A stretch of 64,000 nucleotides of DNA from assembly GCF_032854445.1 (NCBI RefSeq), contig NC_088305.1, positions 24,029,400 to 24,093,399 of the forward strand, in the 5' to 3' direction. Positions 35,300-48,352 of the stretch are shown piece after piece; position 1 is the first letter of the stretch; every line of letters starts with the position of its first letter. The DNA comes from Liolophura sinensis. Taxonomy: Eukaryota; Mollusca; Polyplacophora; Chitonida; Chitonidae. A program made the translations under genes and the position numbers. A model generated the notes under the pieces. The model was not told where the DNA came from. It saw only the letters and a program-made list of their open reading frames with translations, and ran no database searches.

Positions 35300-35432
35300 T
35301 GGTTGTGGGTTCCCACCCGGCGCTGTCCGGTTTCTTCCTACCATAATGCTGCCCCCACCCCCTCCCGTGAAAGTGAAATATTCTTGATTACGGCGTAAAA
35401 CACCAATCAAATAAATAAATAAAAAATAAACA
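35300..35432 (+). mobile_element. SINE-A, 3' half
   Basis: It begins within GTGGTTGTGGGTTCCCACCC and keeps TGTCCGGTTTCTTCCTACCA, AATATTCTTGATTACGGCG and an (AAAT)n tail. Confidence 0.85.
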
Positions 35433-36323
35433 TGTTTTCGTTGTCTTGGGTGGCGTCGATGGGTATAAGTTTGTGAATTAGGAAAAGTACTTTAACTGAC
35501 TTTTAAATGTGATAATACTGCACAAAAACAATTGTATAGAGTTTCTAATGTTAGGTGTCTCTGCCGAGTGGCAATTTTAATGGTGAACAAGAGTGATCGT
35601 ACAAGCCGAATACACTCAACGGTGTATATTAAAAATAACGCGTCTTCATGTATCAGAAACGGTGATATGTAACATTTCTTAGCTCTTAGAGTCACAGCAA
35701 AGTAAGAAAAGATAAAGATAGTTTTTATTTAAAGTCTGAAAGAAAGTTTTATTATAATGTGCTCGACTCTCTTCAAAGACAGACGTTAGGCTACATGTCA
35801 AAAGGGTCGTGGCATATTTTTTATTCCCGTGAGGTGGCGCTATGCAGGACCGCGAGCCACTGTTTTGTCCACTTAGTTTGTATGCTGAAGTCTATACCGT
35901 TACTATATATATACTTCTACTGTAACGTCGTGCTGTCTGTAATATGACGTCATCATGATGAGCTGGCAAAGGAACATCTGACGTCAACAAAATGACATCA
36001 AGGTCCTGCCGCCGGGCGTTTGACAGATCCCCACCGTGCTTGATTCGCATTGAATTTACAAATTTCTCATTACTATGTTATATAATCTTGTGGATCATTT
36101 ATACGATTGTCTGAGCGGTTTTTTCACTCACAGATATTCCGTGTCCAAACAGAATAAGGTGTCATTACATAATACAAAATAACAAGGGGACAAAGGAAAA
36201 ATACACTGACATAGCTGTTCGCTCATTTTCTTTTTGGTAAGGGACAAATAGACAAATAGACACGTCATTATTATTACATACATTATCATATACATTATAA
36301 CATAATAAAAAATAAAAAGCAAA

Positions 36324-36415
36324 AACATAGAGAGTAAAAGACAGACAGTGAGGCGACGGTGTGGTAGTTCATTAGTTATCGGTACAGGTAATTATGACAC
36401 CTGGCCTCTTGTTAA
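36324..36415 (-). repeat. 47/48-bp minisatellite family, about one unit
   Basis: CATAGAGAGTAAAAGACAGA, GGCGACGGTGTGGTAG and the flank GGTACAGGTAATTATGACAC, CTGGCCTCTTGTTA match the family in reverse orientation. Confidence 0.55.
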
Positions 36416-37494
36416 TATACCTCAGTTAGGGCCATAGGGTTAGTGTGTTTTTCTTTGCGTAACAGTTGAGGAAAACATATACCACGAAGCTTGTGTCAAA
36501 ATGAAACACTCATAACATTTCCGTTTCCGTTGGAAGCAAATTTCTATACTACTTTTCCGTGTCTGTTGAAGGCTGCTTGGAATCCTGAACGGACAAGACA
36601 AATGTCTGTCCAAACACGGTTGCATATCCAAACGAAGCCACACTCGAAAAACTATGTAAGAAATGAGGATACTGGTGAACACATTTTATTAGGAAAATTG
36701 GCCGACAACCAGTTACAATATTGAATTCTGAACAGTTATTCTCTTCGACCAATAGATTGATTTAATCTTCATTGGTCAGAAGATATATCTTTATGTAGAA
36801 TATTGAGGGATTATGGAAACAAATAAATCACTGTCTACTTAACACGTCTGTAAATCCACAAATAATCGACTTTTCCGTCTTTGGCCAAAATTGTTTGCTA
36901 TCTCATTATACAGTGTCGCCAAAACGGTCCTTACCAACTTCGGGACGGAATCAGGGGAACTAATTATACCGCCCTCGGCACAACCGTTCGCCCAGGGCCA
37001 CCGTCTACTGGCTCGGAACTGTTCGATTATTTCCGACGGAATTACGTCATCAATCTAATGACTGACAGGTTGTGAGACTGTTCCAAGGTACCCCGCCTTC
37101 ACCATTACCAGACCGTGGCTAATAGTGCCCAAATGAGACGCCAGACTTTCGTCAGTTTTCTCATTTTCGCGGCCCCAGCTTGGATTTTGGCCGTCACTCC
37201 TGTACATCTCGTGCCTATCCGGACATCAATCATGTATTTCGCAAAATGACAAATTGAGAAATCAGCTGCATTTATATGCCTTGGTGGAGTTAACAAACCA
37301 AATCTAAATATTTCAAGACACGTCATAAGATGTTATTTATCATACGTCAAAATTTAATGTCATAAGGTCATATGGTGGAACAGTTGTCATGAATGTCATA
37401 TTAAATTGAGAACACCCCATTATACACCTGCGATCAAGGATATGTAGGTATTCAACAGTGAGTTTAATAGGGAATGCATGTATATTAAGAATGT

Positions 37495-37895
37495 TGCGTC
37501 ATACTTAACAAGTTTTCTGTCATTTGATGACGAGGAGTCATCAGGTGTATGGATTGTGTCTGTTTGTAGCAAGGCGAGTCCATGCCGCCAAAGTGCTGCC
37601 TCCACTTAAGCTTCATGTCGAAGACACCAGACATGACACCCCATTATGCTGACACCGGCTCAACCAGTCCTGTTTCCTTGGTCTAACCTCTCAGCCCACG
37701 CCGAACGCCAAACGAGGCAGCAACAACTACCATTTTTAAAGCCTTTAGTGTCTGCCGATCAGAGTTTCCCAGGTCCTCAAGCGCTAACCCAGCTTCTCGA
37801 GCGCTAACCTCGCCACGACATGGCTGAAATATTGCCGATGTGGCGTTAAGCCATAATCATTCATTCGAGCGCTAACCATTGGGCCACCTGAGCGT
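37495..37895 (-). mobile_element. SINE-C, interrupted by a 55-bp retro-insert
   Basis: On the minus strand the head GGTGGCCCAATGGTTAGCGC (top near 37893) leads into a body containing CGTTTGGCGTTCGGCGTGGG and CTGGTGTCTTCGACATG and ends near GACGCAACATTC. The head is split by 37810-37864. Head and body resemble the SINE-C copies at 51.1 and 63.7 kb. Confidence 0.75.
37810..37864 (+). mobile_element. 55-bp 3' end of another SINE/LINE, with 13-bp TSD
   Basis: The fragment (CGACATGGCTGAAATATTGC, GATGTGGCGTTAAGCC, tail CATTCATTC) lies between perfect copies of TCGAGCGCTAACC at 37797-37809 and 37865-37877. This tail is familiar from molluscan SINEs. It is an extremely 5'-truncated insertion. Confidence 0.75.
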
Positions 37896-40800
37896 TCAGT
37901 TTGTTGGTAGCTTCATGTGCATAATAGCGCACTCATCTGAAAGGTTCTACCAGTCACACGTTTAAGTGGTTCATCTGTAGGTTCACTGGTTTTCCATGGC
38001 GTTGAAGAGCGATAAAATAAATAAATAAATTAAAAAATAAATAAATAAACTTATAACAGTTTCACCAATATAAGGTGCATATTTGTACATTACATGTTTG
38101 AAACCATGTCAGTATCTTGCCTGTGGTCGATGGTTTACGCCGGAAACTTCGGTTTCTTCGGTTTCCGGCAAATATGAAACTGATCGCAATTGTATAATTT
38201 TAAAAATTGTTCAGCATTACTTTAAATAGCTGTCAGATAAATAATAAAATACTCATCAAAAGGAAATGACCTAGCCACTGTGTTAATCGGCCTAGATCGT
38301 TGTGATTCTTTATCTCTCATATGGCGTGAACAACTAACAAGATCTTCCGCTAGCCTTTGATCTTCAAAGTCCTTTCATGTTATGGCTTATCGTTAACGTC
38401 TTTGCATGGGTGTCGTAGGCAGCTAATGGAAACCATACAAAACTGTTGACGACGAGAAGACAGAATACCTAGACTGTATCATTCTATCGGAAGGAGTGGG
38501 ATAAACTGATTCCAACCTTCACATATAAGATTGATAAGATTGACGAATATCAGTTTTTGTGTGCCTTCATAGTTTGTCAACATGTTTTGAAATTCGGGAA
38601 GACAGTGACGAGCAAATTTGGATTTGAGGAAGCATATATTATGTATAGAAATATCCCACTTTTAATTGGCCGAAAAATAGGGACCAATGAAATTCATGTG
38701 CAAGACGTCCTTGACATTTGTAATGCCATTCTCTTCAAACATTCGATAGACGTGTAAAACGATCTCTCATAACTTCCTGATTCCTTATCAACACTGTAAC
38801 CGGCTCGAATCTAACCACTTCTAATTCAACCCTGACTTTCGCACGTACATGTTTGAGGTTTTTGGCAAATGGAGAGGATCTGCTTCCGCTATTCCGGTAT
38901 CCGTCGTATTAATGGGACACAATGTATTCTGCAGTATTACATTAACCAAAACTTAAACCAATGAGTTCATGTCTATGTCCCCGGATGCTTACTAGATGAC
39001 GTGAACACGATGTCAAATTGCAAATGGGTACAAAACCTACAGAACTGTTCTATTGTCTCAAAATCCTTTTCATGAAAACGAAAGCCTAATAAACTTTTAA
39101 GGAATCTCCCGATACAGCCTATTTTTACTGTGTCATTAATACTCGCCTACAACCGCTTACAAGGAGAACGTCGCTTAAAACATTACATCGGCTTGGAAAA
39201 TTGTTAAAAAATTAGTAAAAACACGTTTACAATGCATAAATGAGCGATCTATGTGGTTGAATATTTCACTCAGAAGGAATCGGAAGGTAAAAGTGTTAAA
39301 GATGCACATATGGAGCTTCCCCTGGGGATTAAGCGACTCGTTATACACAGATTTGTCAGCGCAATGCCGACATTGTAACTAAAGGCAAATCCACACCTGA
39401 ATAATGACAATGTTATTGCGCTACTTTAAGCCAAAAGAGCATCGTATTAGATTCTCGTTGCGACGAGATGAGCGTAACAATACAACGACGTTCATGTATT
39501 GCTTCAAAATGCTTTGCCAGTTGTCATGTCTTTTTCTACTTTGATTTTTAGCTGCTTTTTCCAGCTTAGGGTCGATAAACAAGAAAGTCCGATAAAAGAT
39601 AATGAGGCCATCGAGTGCCAGAGCACATGTTATGGAATCGACAAAAAGCATGTAACAGTTATTCCAGGTAATAAATAGTGTGGGCATCTAAACTGTGCTG
39701 TTGCTGCATTTCGGGCTTCGTCAAAAAAAAACAGTAGCTATCTAATAAATAACCACTTGTACAGCTGTTGTTTTGAATAATTTTCTAAGTGTTTCCCAGA
39801 ATAAGCCGCTCCTTCTGTGCGCTATGGGAAGCCGTGTCTCATGATCGATGTACATGTCAATCAACGAACATAGCTCTAAATCCCAACAATTCACGTGAAC
39901 TCGCGTGATGCAGTACCTTGTTTCTGGTACGATAATCAGTATAAACAACTCAATAACGTCATTCATTTAATTTAATTTAATTTCTCATTTTTCGAAATTA
40001 ATTACGTTTTATTCTTAACATACCATAAAGAACAGTAAACGAGCTTTCATAAACATTCTAAAATGGATTCACTAAGACATATTTTGGCAAACAGCAAAAT
40101 CTTCATCCGCGATCAATGCCGATGTCAGGTTCATTTCTTTTGTAATAATATTAAGCACAAAAATAACTTGTATTTTTTAACTTTCTTTCCAAAATTACCA
40201 ACTGCTATCGATGTTCCAAGTTTTTTTTCCGACATACATGAGCACGAATGTTATTTTAACAAATATAAACGTAACATGTTACATGGTCAACCTTAAGCCA
40301 TACATAAGCAGTCGGAATGGCGATTTTGTTATGGTTTGATCTTGTCGCCCTTTACCGTATTGTGACTATTTATTTGATTTGGGAACACAAATTTTAACAT
40401 ATATAACAATCTGTAAATACTTATGTAAGGACGCTGAAGCAACTTCAGCATGTACAGAACAGCAAACGGAAGGGAAGTGGCCCCATGTTGTCCTAATCAT
40501 TTTTATTGCAAGAAACTTGATTTATCAAACTTGATCAGTTTGAGACCTCAAAATGGATGTTGTCTTCCCAACTGACCTCCGTCCGTCGAAACCCTCAGTA
40601 ATGGACAGTGATAGTCCTTGCAGTAGCATGTATACGCCTCGACCTTCTCACTCCCACTTCTGGTTTGCATAAGACGTCGTCAAAAGACATCGTCGAATCT
40701 CCTGCTTCCATGAAATAAAGTTGTTGTTCTTCTGGTGAATAGGCCCGCACGGAATTACGTCCCTTGAGGTCACTCTCCCGTTTAAAAGGTGCGTTTTAAG

Positions 40801-42049
40801 GAGTAAGCTGGGGTTGGGTGGGACCTCAAGAAATGACTGATGGCAAGTTTCAGAGTTAAGGCGGCATAAGCTAGTTGAATATCCAGCGTTAAGACAGATA
40901 GTAATTTTTATAAATTTATCCAGAAAGCCATGGATAAACTTTATGTATTTTTAATCCATTAGGACGTCAGTTTAAAATCCTCGCCTCTATTAAATACCAT
41001 AAACAGTCTCGGCGAACTGCTGAAACCCTAAAAAGCATGAACTTCAAGTCTTCATTCAAAATTTCTCGACAATTCTGCGACTCCCAATGGCTGATATCAT
41101 ATTTTTTCACATTCTGTTGTCTAGAAAATGTTTGTCACTGTCATGACACTGCTGCATGCTTTAATAGGTGAGGTCCCACGTTTCGTGGTTTGACGCCCCG
41201 AAAACTAATCTCGTGTTAGGTTATAGTCGCTGTCTTGTAACAAGGGAGGTAATTCAGAGCAAACCTAATGGGTGTGGTTCCTTGAGTTATTATTTCTCAA
41301 TTTCCGGGACCTTGAACATTCACACTAGAACAGTGGCCAATCCAACTTGGACCCGAGTGGCCATTGTGTGAGAAAGCGGGGCTCGAATCTACAGGCTGAC
41401 TCTTACACGACATTTGTCTGGATATTTTCAATAAGCACTGCAAGCTGATAAAAGGGGAAATCTTAACTTGTAGTCAGGGAAATTCAGCTGTCTCAGCTAG
41501 AGGACATTGGATGTTCTCCCGACTTTTACCAAAACACGTGTGATTAGCTGGGATTTCAGCAGCTTTTAGGCTAATTTAATTATATTTAGTTTGGAGTTTA
41601 GCAGAAAGTCGAGCACAGGACAACGGAGCTACATTAAATTACAGGTTCCAAGCTTATGGTTACTGTTAAGGAAGAACTAGTGGATTGTGTCGACCAATAT
41701 TCCGACTTTTCGGATTAAAAGGCAATTTTACAGATTGGCGTGGGCAGGAAAGATCTCTGTCCTGATATCATTGTGTGATTTAAGTACAACAGCAGTGCGT
41801 CTGGAATAAGAAGCCCAACCCCTTTGAGACTGTTCGCCCCTCAAATTACACGGTAGCTCTTCTGATCCAATTAAAAGTGCAATTTTGGAACGCAGGAGCG
41901 CAACCTGGTTGCCTTAAGTGGCAAAATAACCTAAGCTTTAAGATTTTGGCTGTAGTTAGTACAGCTGCACTCACTGAACATTGATCATTGAACCAACTAA
42001 TTTGAACACTGGAGGGGCATCTGTTATCAAATCTACTAAATTATATTTG

Positions 42050-42307
42050 GGGGCCTCCGTGGCTCAGTTGGTTAGCGCCCTAGCGCAGCTTAATGACCCA
42101 GGAGCCTATCATCCATGCGGTGGCTGTGAGTTCAAGTCCAGCTCATGCTGGCGTCCTCTACGGCTGTAAGCGAGAAGGTCCTTCAGCAACCTGCTGATGT
42201 TCGTGGGTTTCTCCCAGGCTCTGCCCGGTTTCCTCCAACCATAATGTTGGCCACGTCGTATAAGTGAAATATTCTTGAGTACGATGTAAAACACCAATCA
42301 AATAAAT
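42050..42307 (+). mobile_element. SINE-A, full length with TSD
   Basis: The complete copy runs from GGGCCTCCGTGGCTCAGTTG to an (AAAT)n tail, flanked by AAATTATATT at 42038-42047 and 42308-42317. Confidence 0.93.
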
Positions 42308-43131
42308 AAATTATATTCGAGGCAGGCTTGGAATCAATAGGTTTAATCGTGGCATGATTTTTGTTTAATATATCCTATTATATCATGCCTAGTTAATTTG
42401 ATTTGTGAGTTAGCATGCCAGATAAACACTCTTCTTTTGATATACTCATTGAAAGTAAAATACTTTATTCCTTGGAAAGTAAATATTATCCAGCGTCTGA
42501 AAAATAGTGTGAAAAAAAATGTATGTGGAAAGTGCAGATGTACCCTCATCAAGACCGGCACATGTATGTAGCGCAATACGTTTTACACTGCCATCGGCAA
42601 GACCATAGCTTATGTAAACGCTGGAGATACTGCAGCTGGTTGTCAAAAAAATCGGTTTTAATTTTCCAAAGCCAGTGTATTACCCGATCTACAAAAACGT
42701 GATAATCTGTTCACACGCACTGTATGTGCACTTTTGCTGTCCTGTTCCTTGTTAGCGGTATTGGACACATTCATTAACATTTGCAGCAATCATGTACTGT
42801 TTCTCGTGGCATGTTCTTCACGCATGAGAGGGTGTTGATACCAATATCATAAAACAATCAGGCTCTGGGATCGTTTCATCTTATCTGCTCAGCGTGATTA
42901 CGCCATTGTGACCTCATGATGACGTTGATTGGGGTGGGTTCCCTCAAAATTGGGCGTCTCAAGAAAACTACTGACATAAATACCCCCAGGGGAACATCAA
43001 GGATAGTGACGAGCCGTTCGCTGCAAAACAAATTACTTCTGTTACACTGCTTTCGTTTATCTCCTCTATTCCTGATCGTGAGTTTCATTTTAGCTATAAA
43101 TTAAGAGATCAGACATCTTCAGAGACGACGA

Positions 43132-43307
43132 ACCAGTACCGGTCGGTAAGTCGTCTCAGTGAAGCAGCACTAGATAAAAGAGCGGTGGAAATCCGTCCTG
43201 CAACAAGGAGGCACATTACACTTCCACTCTAAGTATTCCTTCGTCGTTATATGACCGAAAAATTGTTGAGAACGCCGTTAAACCCGAAGCACTCACTCAC
43301 TCACTAC
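43132..43307 (+). mobile_element. SINE-B, 5'-truncated
   Basis: It starts at CGGTAAGTCGTCTCAGTG-type sequence without the tRNA head and ends AACGCCGTTAAACCCGAAGC with a (CACT)n tail. TCAGAGACGACGA (43119-43131) and TCAGAGAAGAAGA (43306-43318) form a probable imperfect TSD. Confidence 0.85.
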
Positions 43308-44041
43308 TCAGAGAAGAAGAGATATACATACCTAGTATAATGTTAATATGCTCTATGGGATATCAAACTCCATACACCCTCATCTGAAATAGTCTAAAAA
43401 TAGATTAAACTAGATCTGTGTAAATGGCATGTCAGTGCTGATGTTGTTCAGAATTGCTCCGGTAGTATACGTCAAACTTTTATGTAATGTTTGTATGATT
43501 TAAAATAACCAATTATAAAAATTAACCAGTTAAAAAAACCCTAATTTATGACGTAAAACCGTAAGCATACTTAGGCCTACATATATAAAGCGGACTGAAT
43601 AAAATGTCAATTCGGCTCAAACAGTTTCGAAGTAATAATACTGACAAGCTGATAAATAAATTCTGCCGTCCCCAGGCCTGTAGATTAGAGTTTCACCTAT
43701 AGTCAGAGCAATGCAGGTCAAACAGCTAGGAATCGAACACAATTGGAATAGCTTCCGATTTTAGTTTGGGCGTATTAAATCCGGTAGATAAATTAGATCC
43801 TCTCTGGCTCGGTGATATGTATGAGCTCTCACCGATATGTAACCATGTTTAAAATCAAACGGATAGTATAAGCTGGGCTCCACGTTGTCGGTGAAGGTTC
43901 ATTGTGAAAATCACCCAGTGATGTCTAATAAGTTACAGTTAGCGTCAGTATTTTTTTTTTTTTGTCTAATTCTGCTTAATCCGTGGTAGTATAAGTTGCA
44001 ACGCCTCAAGCTTCTGAACAGTGAACGAGTTGACCTAAGGC

Positions 44042-44845
44042 TGTATTTCACTGGTAACGCGTGACCATATAGCAGCTATCAGAATGTTGTCCCCATTCTG
44101 GTTTTACTCTGTATGCTGTACGTCTATCACACTATTGTCGATGCTCTGGTTTTACTCTCTGTGCTGTACGGCTATCACACTATGTCACTGCTCGGGTTTT
44201 ACTCTCTATGCTGTACGTTTATCACACTATTGTCGCTACTTGGGTTTTACTCTCTATGTTGTACGTCTATCTCACTATTGTCGCTGCTCTGGTTTTACTG
44301 TCTGTGCTGTACGGCTATCACACTATGTCACTGCTCGGGTTTTACTCTCTATGCTGTACGTTTATCACACTATTGTCGCTACTTGGGTTTTACTCTCTAT
44401 GTTGTACGTCTATCACACTATTGTCGTTGCTCGGGTTTTACTCTCTGTGCTGTATGTCTATCACACTATTGTCGCTGCTCTGGTTTTACTCTCTAAGCTG
44501 TACGTCTATCACACTATGTCCCTGCTCTGGTTTTACTCTCTATGCTATACATCTATCACACTATTGTCGCCGCTCTGGTTTGACGCTCTATACTGTACGT
44601 CTATCACACTGTCGTCGTTGCTCTGGTTTTACTCTCTATGCTGTACGTCTATCACACTGTCGTCGCTGCTCTGGCTTTACTCTCTATGCTATACATCTAT
44701 CACACTGTCGTCGCTGCTCTGGTTTTACTCTCTGTGCTATACATCTATCACAATATTGTGGCTGCTCTGGCTTTGCTCTCTATGCTTTACGTCTATCACA
44801 CTATTGTCGCTGTTCGGGTTTTACTCTCTATGATGTACTTGGGAC
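44042..44845 (+). repeat. 47/48-bp minisatellite, about 15 units, expanded copy
   Basis: Units follow CTATCACACTATTGTCGCTG, CTCTGGTTTTACTCTCTATG and CTGTACGT, with starts at 44125, 44173, 44220, 44268, 44316, 44363, 44411, 44459, 44507, 44554, 44602, 44650, 44698, 44746 and 44794. The family flank (TGTATTTCACTGGTAACGCG) precedes it. Long ORFs (up to 249 codons) in several frames arise because most units are 48 bp and stop-free; I do not regard them as genes. Confidence 0.95.
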
Positions 44846-46589
44846 CTGAAACTGAGACATCATCGTTATGGCCGGGCTATAGGGCATACCTTCATGTTCT
44901 AACAGAATGAAATTTCGTGTTACACTGCATAGGAAGACTGTAAAATCAATGTGCCTCGGTATCATGGACATTAGATTCCGGTAAATAACAAGATGCCATA
45001 ACCACTTTGCCACCTGATGTCATCAGAATCAATATCTCTGTGCATGTCACGTATTAGATTATGGCCTAACATGGGCGTGACCAATGGCTCCAGAACCAAA
45101 GTCAGTGTTCTTCTTCCCACGCGCATGCCACATGTGTTACATGGTATTTGATCAACATGTTTACATATCCTACGGATTTAAACGCCTGAGGCTTTGTTGT
45201 GACAGCTAATAATGTTAACAATTAAAATAAGCGACATGTTTACATGTTATATAAGCGGTATTATAGAAATGAGGCAATAATGTCTATGAGCTTCAAATGT
45301 ATAAGTCCAAATAAGCAATAATCCTAAGCTAAAATTTATGTATTAGCTTATACTGACCAGAGTTTAAAGTGAACGTAAAGTCAGCCACTAAATCTAGATT
45401 AAATAATCAAATAGTATTCCAGAAATGTTCCAAAACTATTTTTAAAAATCTACACAACATATCAACAAAATAAATAGAAAACAATCGTACCCAGAAACTT
45501 ATTTGGTGACACCATTTGCAATGTTATAGCTGTCAAGATTGACGTCACAAAACCTAGGAACTCTACCATCGGTACAATGTGACATTGAGAAAATACAAAC
45601 GCAAAGGCCTGATACCCAACCAAAGAGTATCAGTTCTGTTCTGTGTTCAAAGAGCTGGCGTTTTTTTGACTCAGCAGACACCTTCATTCAGATTTTGGGA
45701 GGATAATTTCTTTAAAAAAAGTCACAATATTTTTTTTCAAGCTATGACCCTCCCAGGACGGTTTTCTTGCCAGCTCACCCTGATAAGTCACTGCGGCATC
45801 CTGCCCAAGATGAACACATTGTGACTCTGGCAGCCGTTCTTGGTTGCCTGCTCACAAATGTGTGGTTTAAAATACACCAGTTTAACATTAAACAGTTTAA
45901 AGTTTAAATCTAAGCAAAAAATCCAATTTATTGCATCGATATCTTTCTGTCCACCATAAAAAAACACACTGACAATCGAGAGCAAAAGGTTTTTGACGTG
46001 ACAGCCAATTATCACGTGACACTTTCAGCGCTAGTGACCTCTCTAAACTCATAAGGGCTTCTACAACATGTCTGCTCGGAATGAATTGTCCATCAGTGCC
46101 TTATCTCCAGTACTGGACTTCATTTCCTCGGCATTCAAAACGTTATAGAATTCTTTTATATATTTTTCTGTGATAACTGCGCCCTACATTCTTTTTCTAT
46201 GTATATGTAGTGGCAGACTTTATGTTCACTTTAACGCAATTCTTAGGCATTTCACTTACCCTTCGAAATCAACCTGATTTGACTTAAAGCCGCAGTTGGA
46301 GATTTGCTGACACAAATGGATAAAGTATTCATCTCTGCTGAATTGACCACTGAGGACGCGAGTGGAGCGAATTCAGCTGTTTTTTCTGTGTCTTTATGTC
46401 AAGAGGCTGGTCAGAGAAAGGCACTCCAGTTTCCTCCACCCATAAAACCTGACCGTAAAATAAATAACTAAATCCACAGTCGAAGCGAAAAGATTTGAAT
46501 TTGAAATGCGACTTCACTGGTCAAGGTATTGACTCATCCGGCGATAAACGGCCCAGCCTAACGTTATAACTTTACATGCCTGCATATCG

Positions 46590-46795
46590 CTGTTCTCCAG
46601 GCTCTCGGAGTGACCGGTTTATGACACCTTACGAAAGTTTACCACCGATGAGATCACTGGTTCAAAACCAGGCCTCTCTGGTCCGACGTAATTCAGGTTT
46701 CACTCGCAGAGGTTTCCCACAGTCTTGTTTGCTTGCCTACAGACCTGACTGCCACCTTATAAATGAATATTTTAATATGCAAATAAAGAAATGAA
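46590..46795 (+). mobile_element. SINE-D-like, diverged
   Basis: A B-box-like GGTTCAAAACC (near 46661) with an upstream tRNA-like stretch and an AAATAAAG tail suggests an old tRNA-derived SINE. The body is poorly conserved. Confidence 0.4.
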
Positions 46796-47522
46796 GGTTT
46801 TTGTTGAGTACATTTTCCATACCAGGAAATAATCAACTTTTGACTAAAAAAAAATAAATAAATAAATATGTTGCCTTACAATAAACTTCCGGCTTTAAAC
46901 AAAAGAGCTTTGATCTCATCCAGTAAGGTAAAATGTTGGCAGCTGTCTCTGCTGTTCACACAAATTGGTTTAGCACAAACCCTGCTAAGGTGATCCACAG
47001 CAGACAGGTTTGGGGGAAGGAAACAAAGACATAACAGCTGGGTATAGCAAAATAATAAGCAACTACCCCCGCAATCATATACAACAGGGTCGACTGGTCA
47101 GAAAATGTCAACGTAAGCATTAACATTTGCTGAGCAGATATATCTGACGTTACCTTAATTCTATAAGCAGCCAACCAAGTACAAGTTTGATAAATCTGTC
47201 TCTCCCACTAGAATCGGCCACAGATGCCGAAGTAAGCAGATGCTCAAGAAGATTCGTATTGCTAAGTTTGGTTTCCTCGGAGACGCAGAATTATTCCAGC
47301 TACGACCCGATTGGCTTTCTCTGCGTTAGAATGAGGATTTTGTGCTAGTCACTGTCTTCAGAGGTCATTTCAGGAAGCGTCATCCGGACACAGCAAGTCA
47401 ACAATCTAATCAAACAATAAAATAAACTTCGTCATATTAGGTGTTATGTTTCGAACTTGTGACGTTATAGACATAAACTGGAGATTTCCTGAATGTAGTG
47501 TTTGTTGGGTGCAAGAAATAAT

Positions 47523-47625
47523 ATGGTATCTCACCGGTTACGTGTAACCGTTTGCCAATAATCACACTGCCGTTGCTACTCTGGATTTACTTTCTATGGT
47601 GTATGCCTATTATTACACCGCAGCT
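47523..47625 (+). repeat. 47/48-bp minisatellite family, about one unit
   Basis: The flank GGTATCTCACCGGTTACGTG and TAACCGTTTGCC is followed by ATCACACTGCCGTTGCTACT and CTGGATTTACTTTCTATGGT, close to one unit. Confidence 0.7.
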
Positions 47626-48269
47626 TAGATCCATTAAGCACAATGCACACAAATTCAGCTCACGCCGCTATGAGCGTATAAGACCCGTATACATTGATAG
47701 CATAATCGCCGTTAGCTGAAAGTTTTGCGTCTTTATCAGGATAAGTTGGGAATTTCCCGATGATTCCAGGGTCATCCTGACATGTGTTAGCAGGATCGAT
47801 ACGTCAATAATTGATTACGTTCTGACACCTAGGCGCATTATTAAGGGAGTTATAAAGGGAAACGTAGTTATCATAAAAAATCAAGAAATTTCCTATCTAT
47901 AGTATAATCGACACAACATTTACATAAATTGTAAATAAATGATCACATCACTCTTGTATCTTGTAGGATAACCACAATTTGTTCCCATGACTGTATAAAG
48001 AGTGTCCATTAGTTGTTTCACTTGACGCCTCGATCCCAATCAGTACCTTTGGTAACTTTAGAGGTTGCATACTGGATGGAATGCGCAACCATTAATAAGC
48101 TTTTCATTTCGATTCAGCTGCATTTACAGGCGTCATGCGAGATAATATAGCAATTCCTATGCTAGACTAATGAGAAATTTCCGCCCAAACCGATTTAATT
48201 ATACTGCCCTATTTTATTTTATTTATGTTGAAGATTGAATATATAGTTCAAAAGTTAGCAATCTGCCGA

Positions 48270-48352
48270 TTGTCGTGGGTGCTGGCCGCCGTCGTATAAG
48301 CAAAATATTCTTGAGTACGGCGTAAAACACTAATCAAATAAATAAATAAATT
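48270..48352 (+). mobile_element. SINE-A, 3' end
   Basis: GTCGTGGGTGCTGGCCGCCG, CGTATAAGCAAAATATTC, GAGTACGGCGTAAAACACT and a three-unit AAAT tail remain. Confidence 0.85.

Noticed and set aside
39421-39687. 88-codon minus ORF with AG directly before its ATG
   Set aside because: No donor at a sensible position, no family and no partner exons; probably chance.
44084-44849. Overlapping ORFs of 249, 213 and 127 codons
   Set aside because: They read the 47/48-bp minisatellite in different frames; the unit lacks stops in most frames and no start context or homology supports translation.
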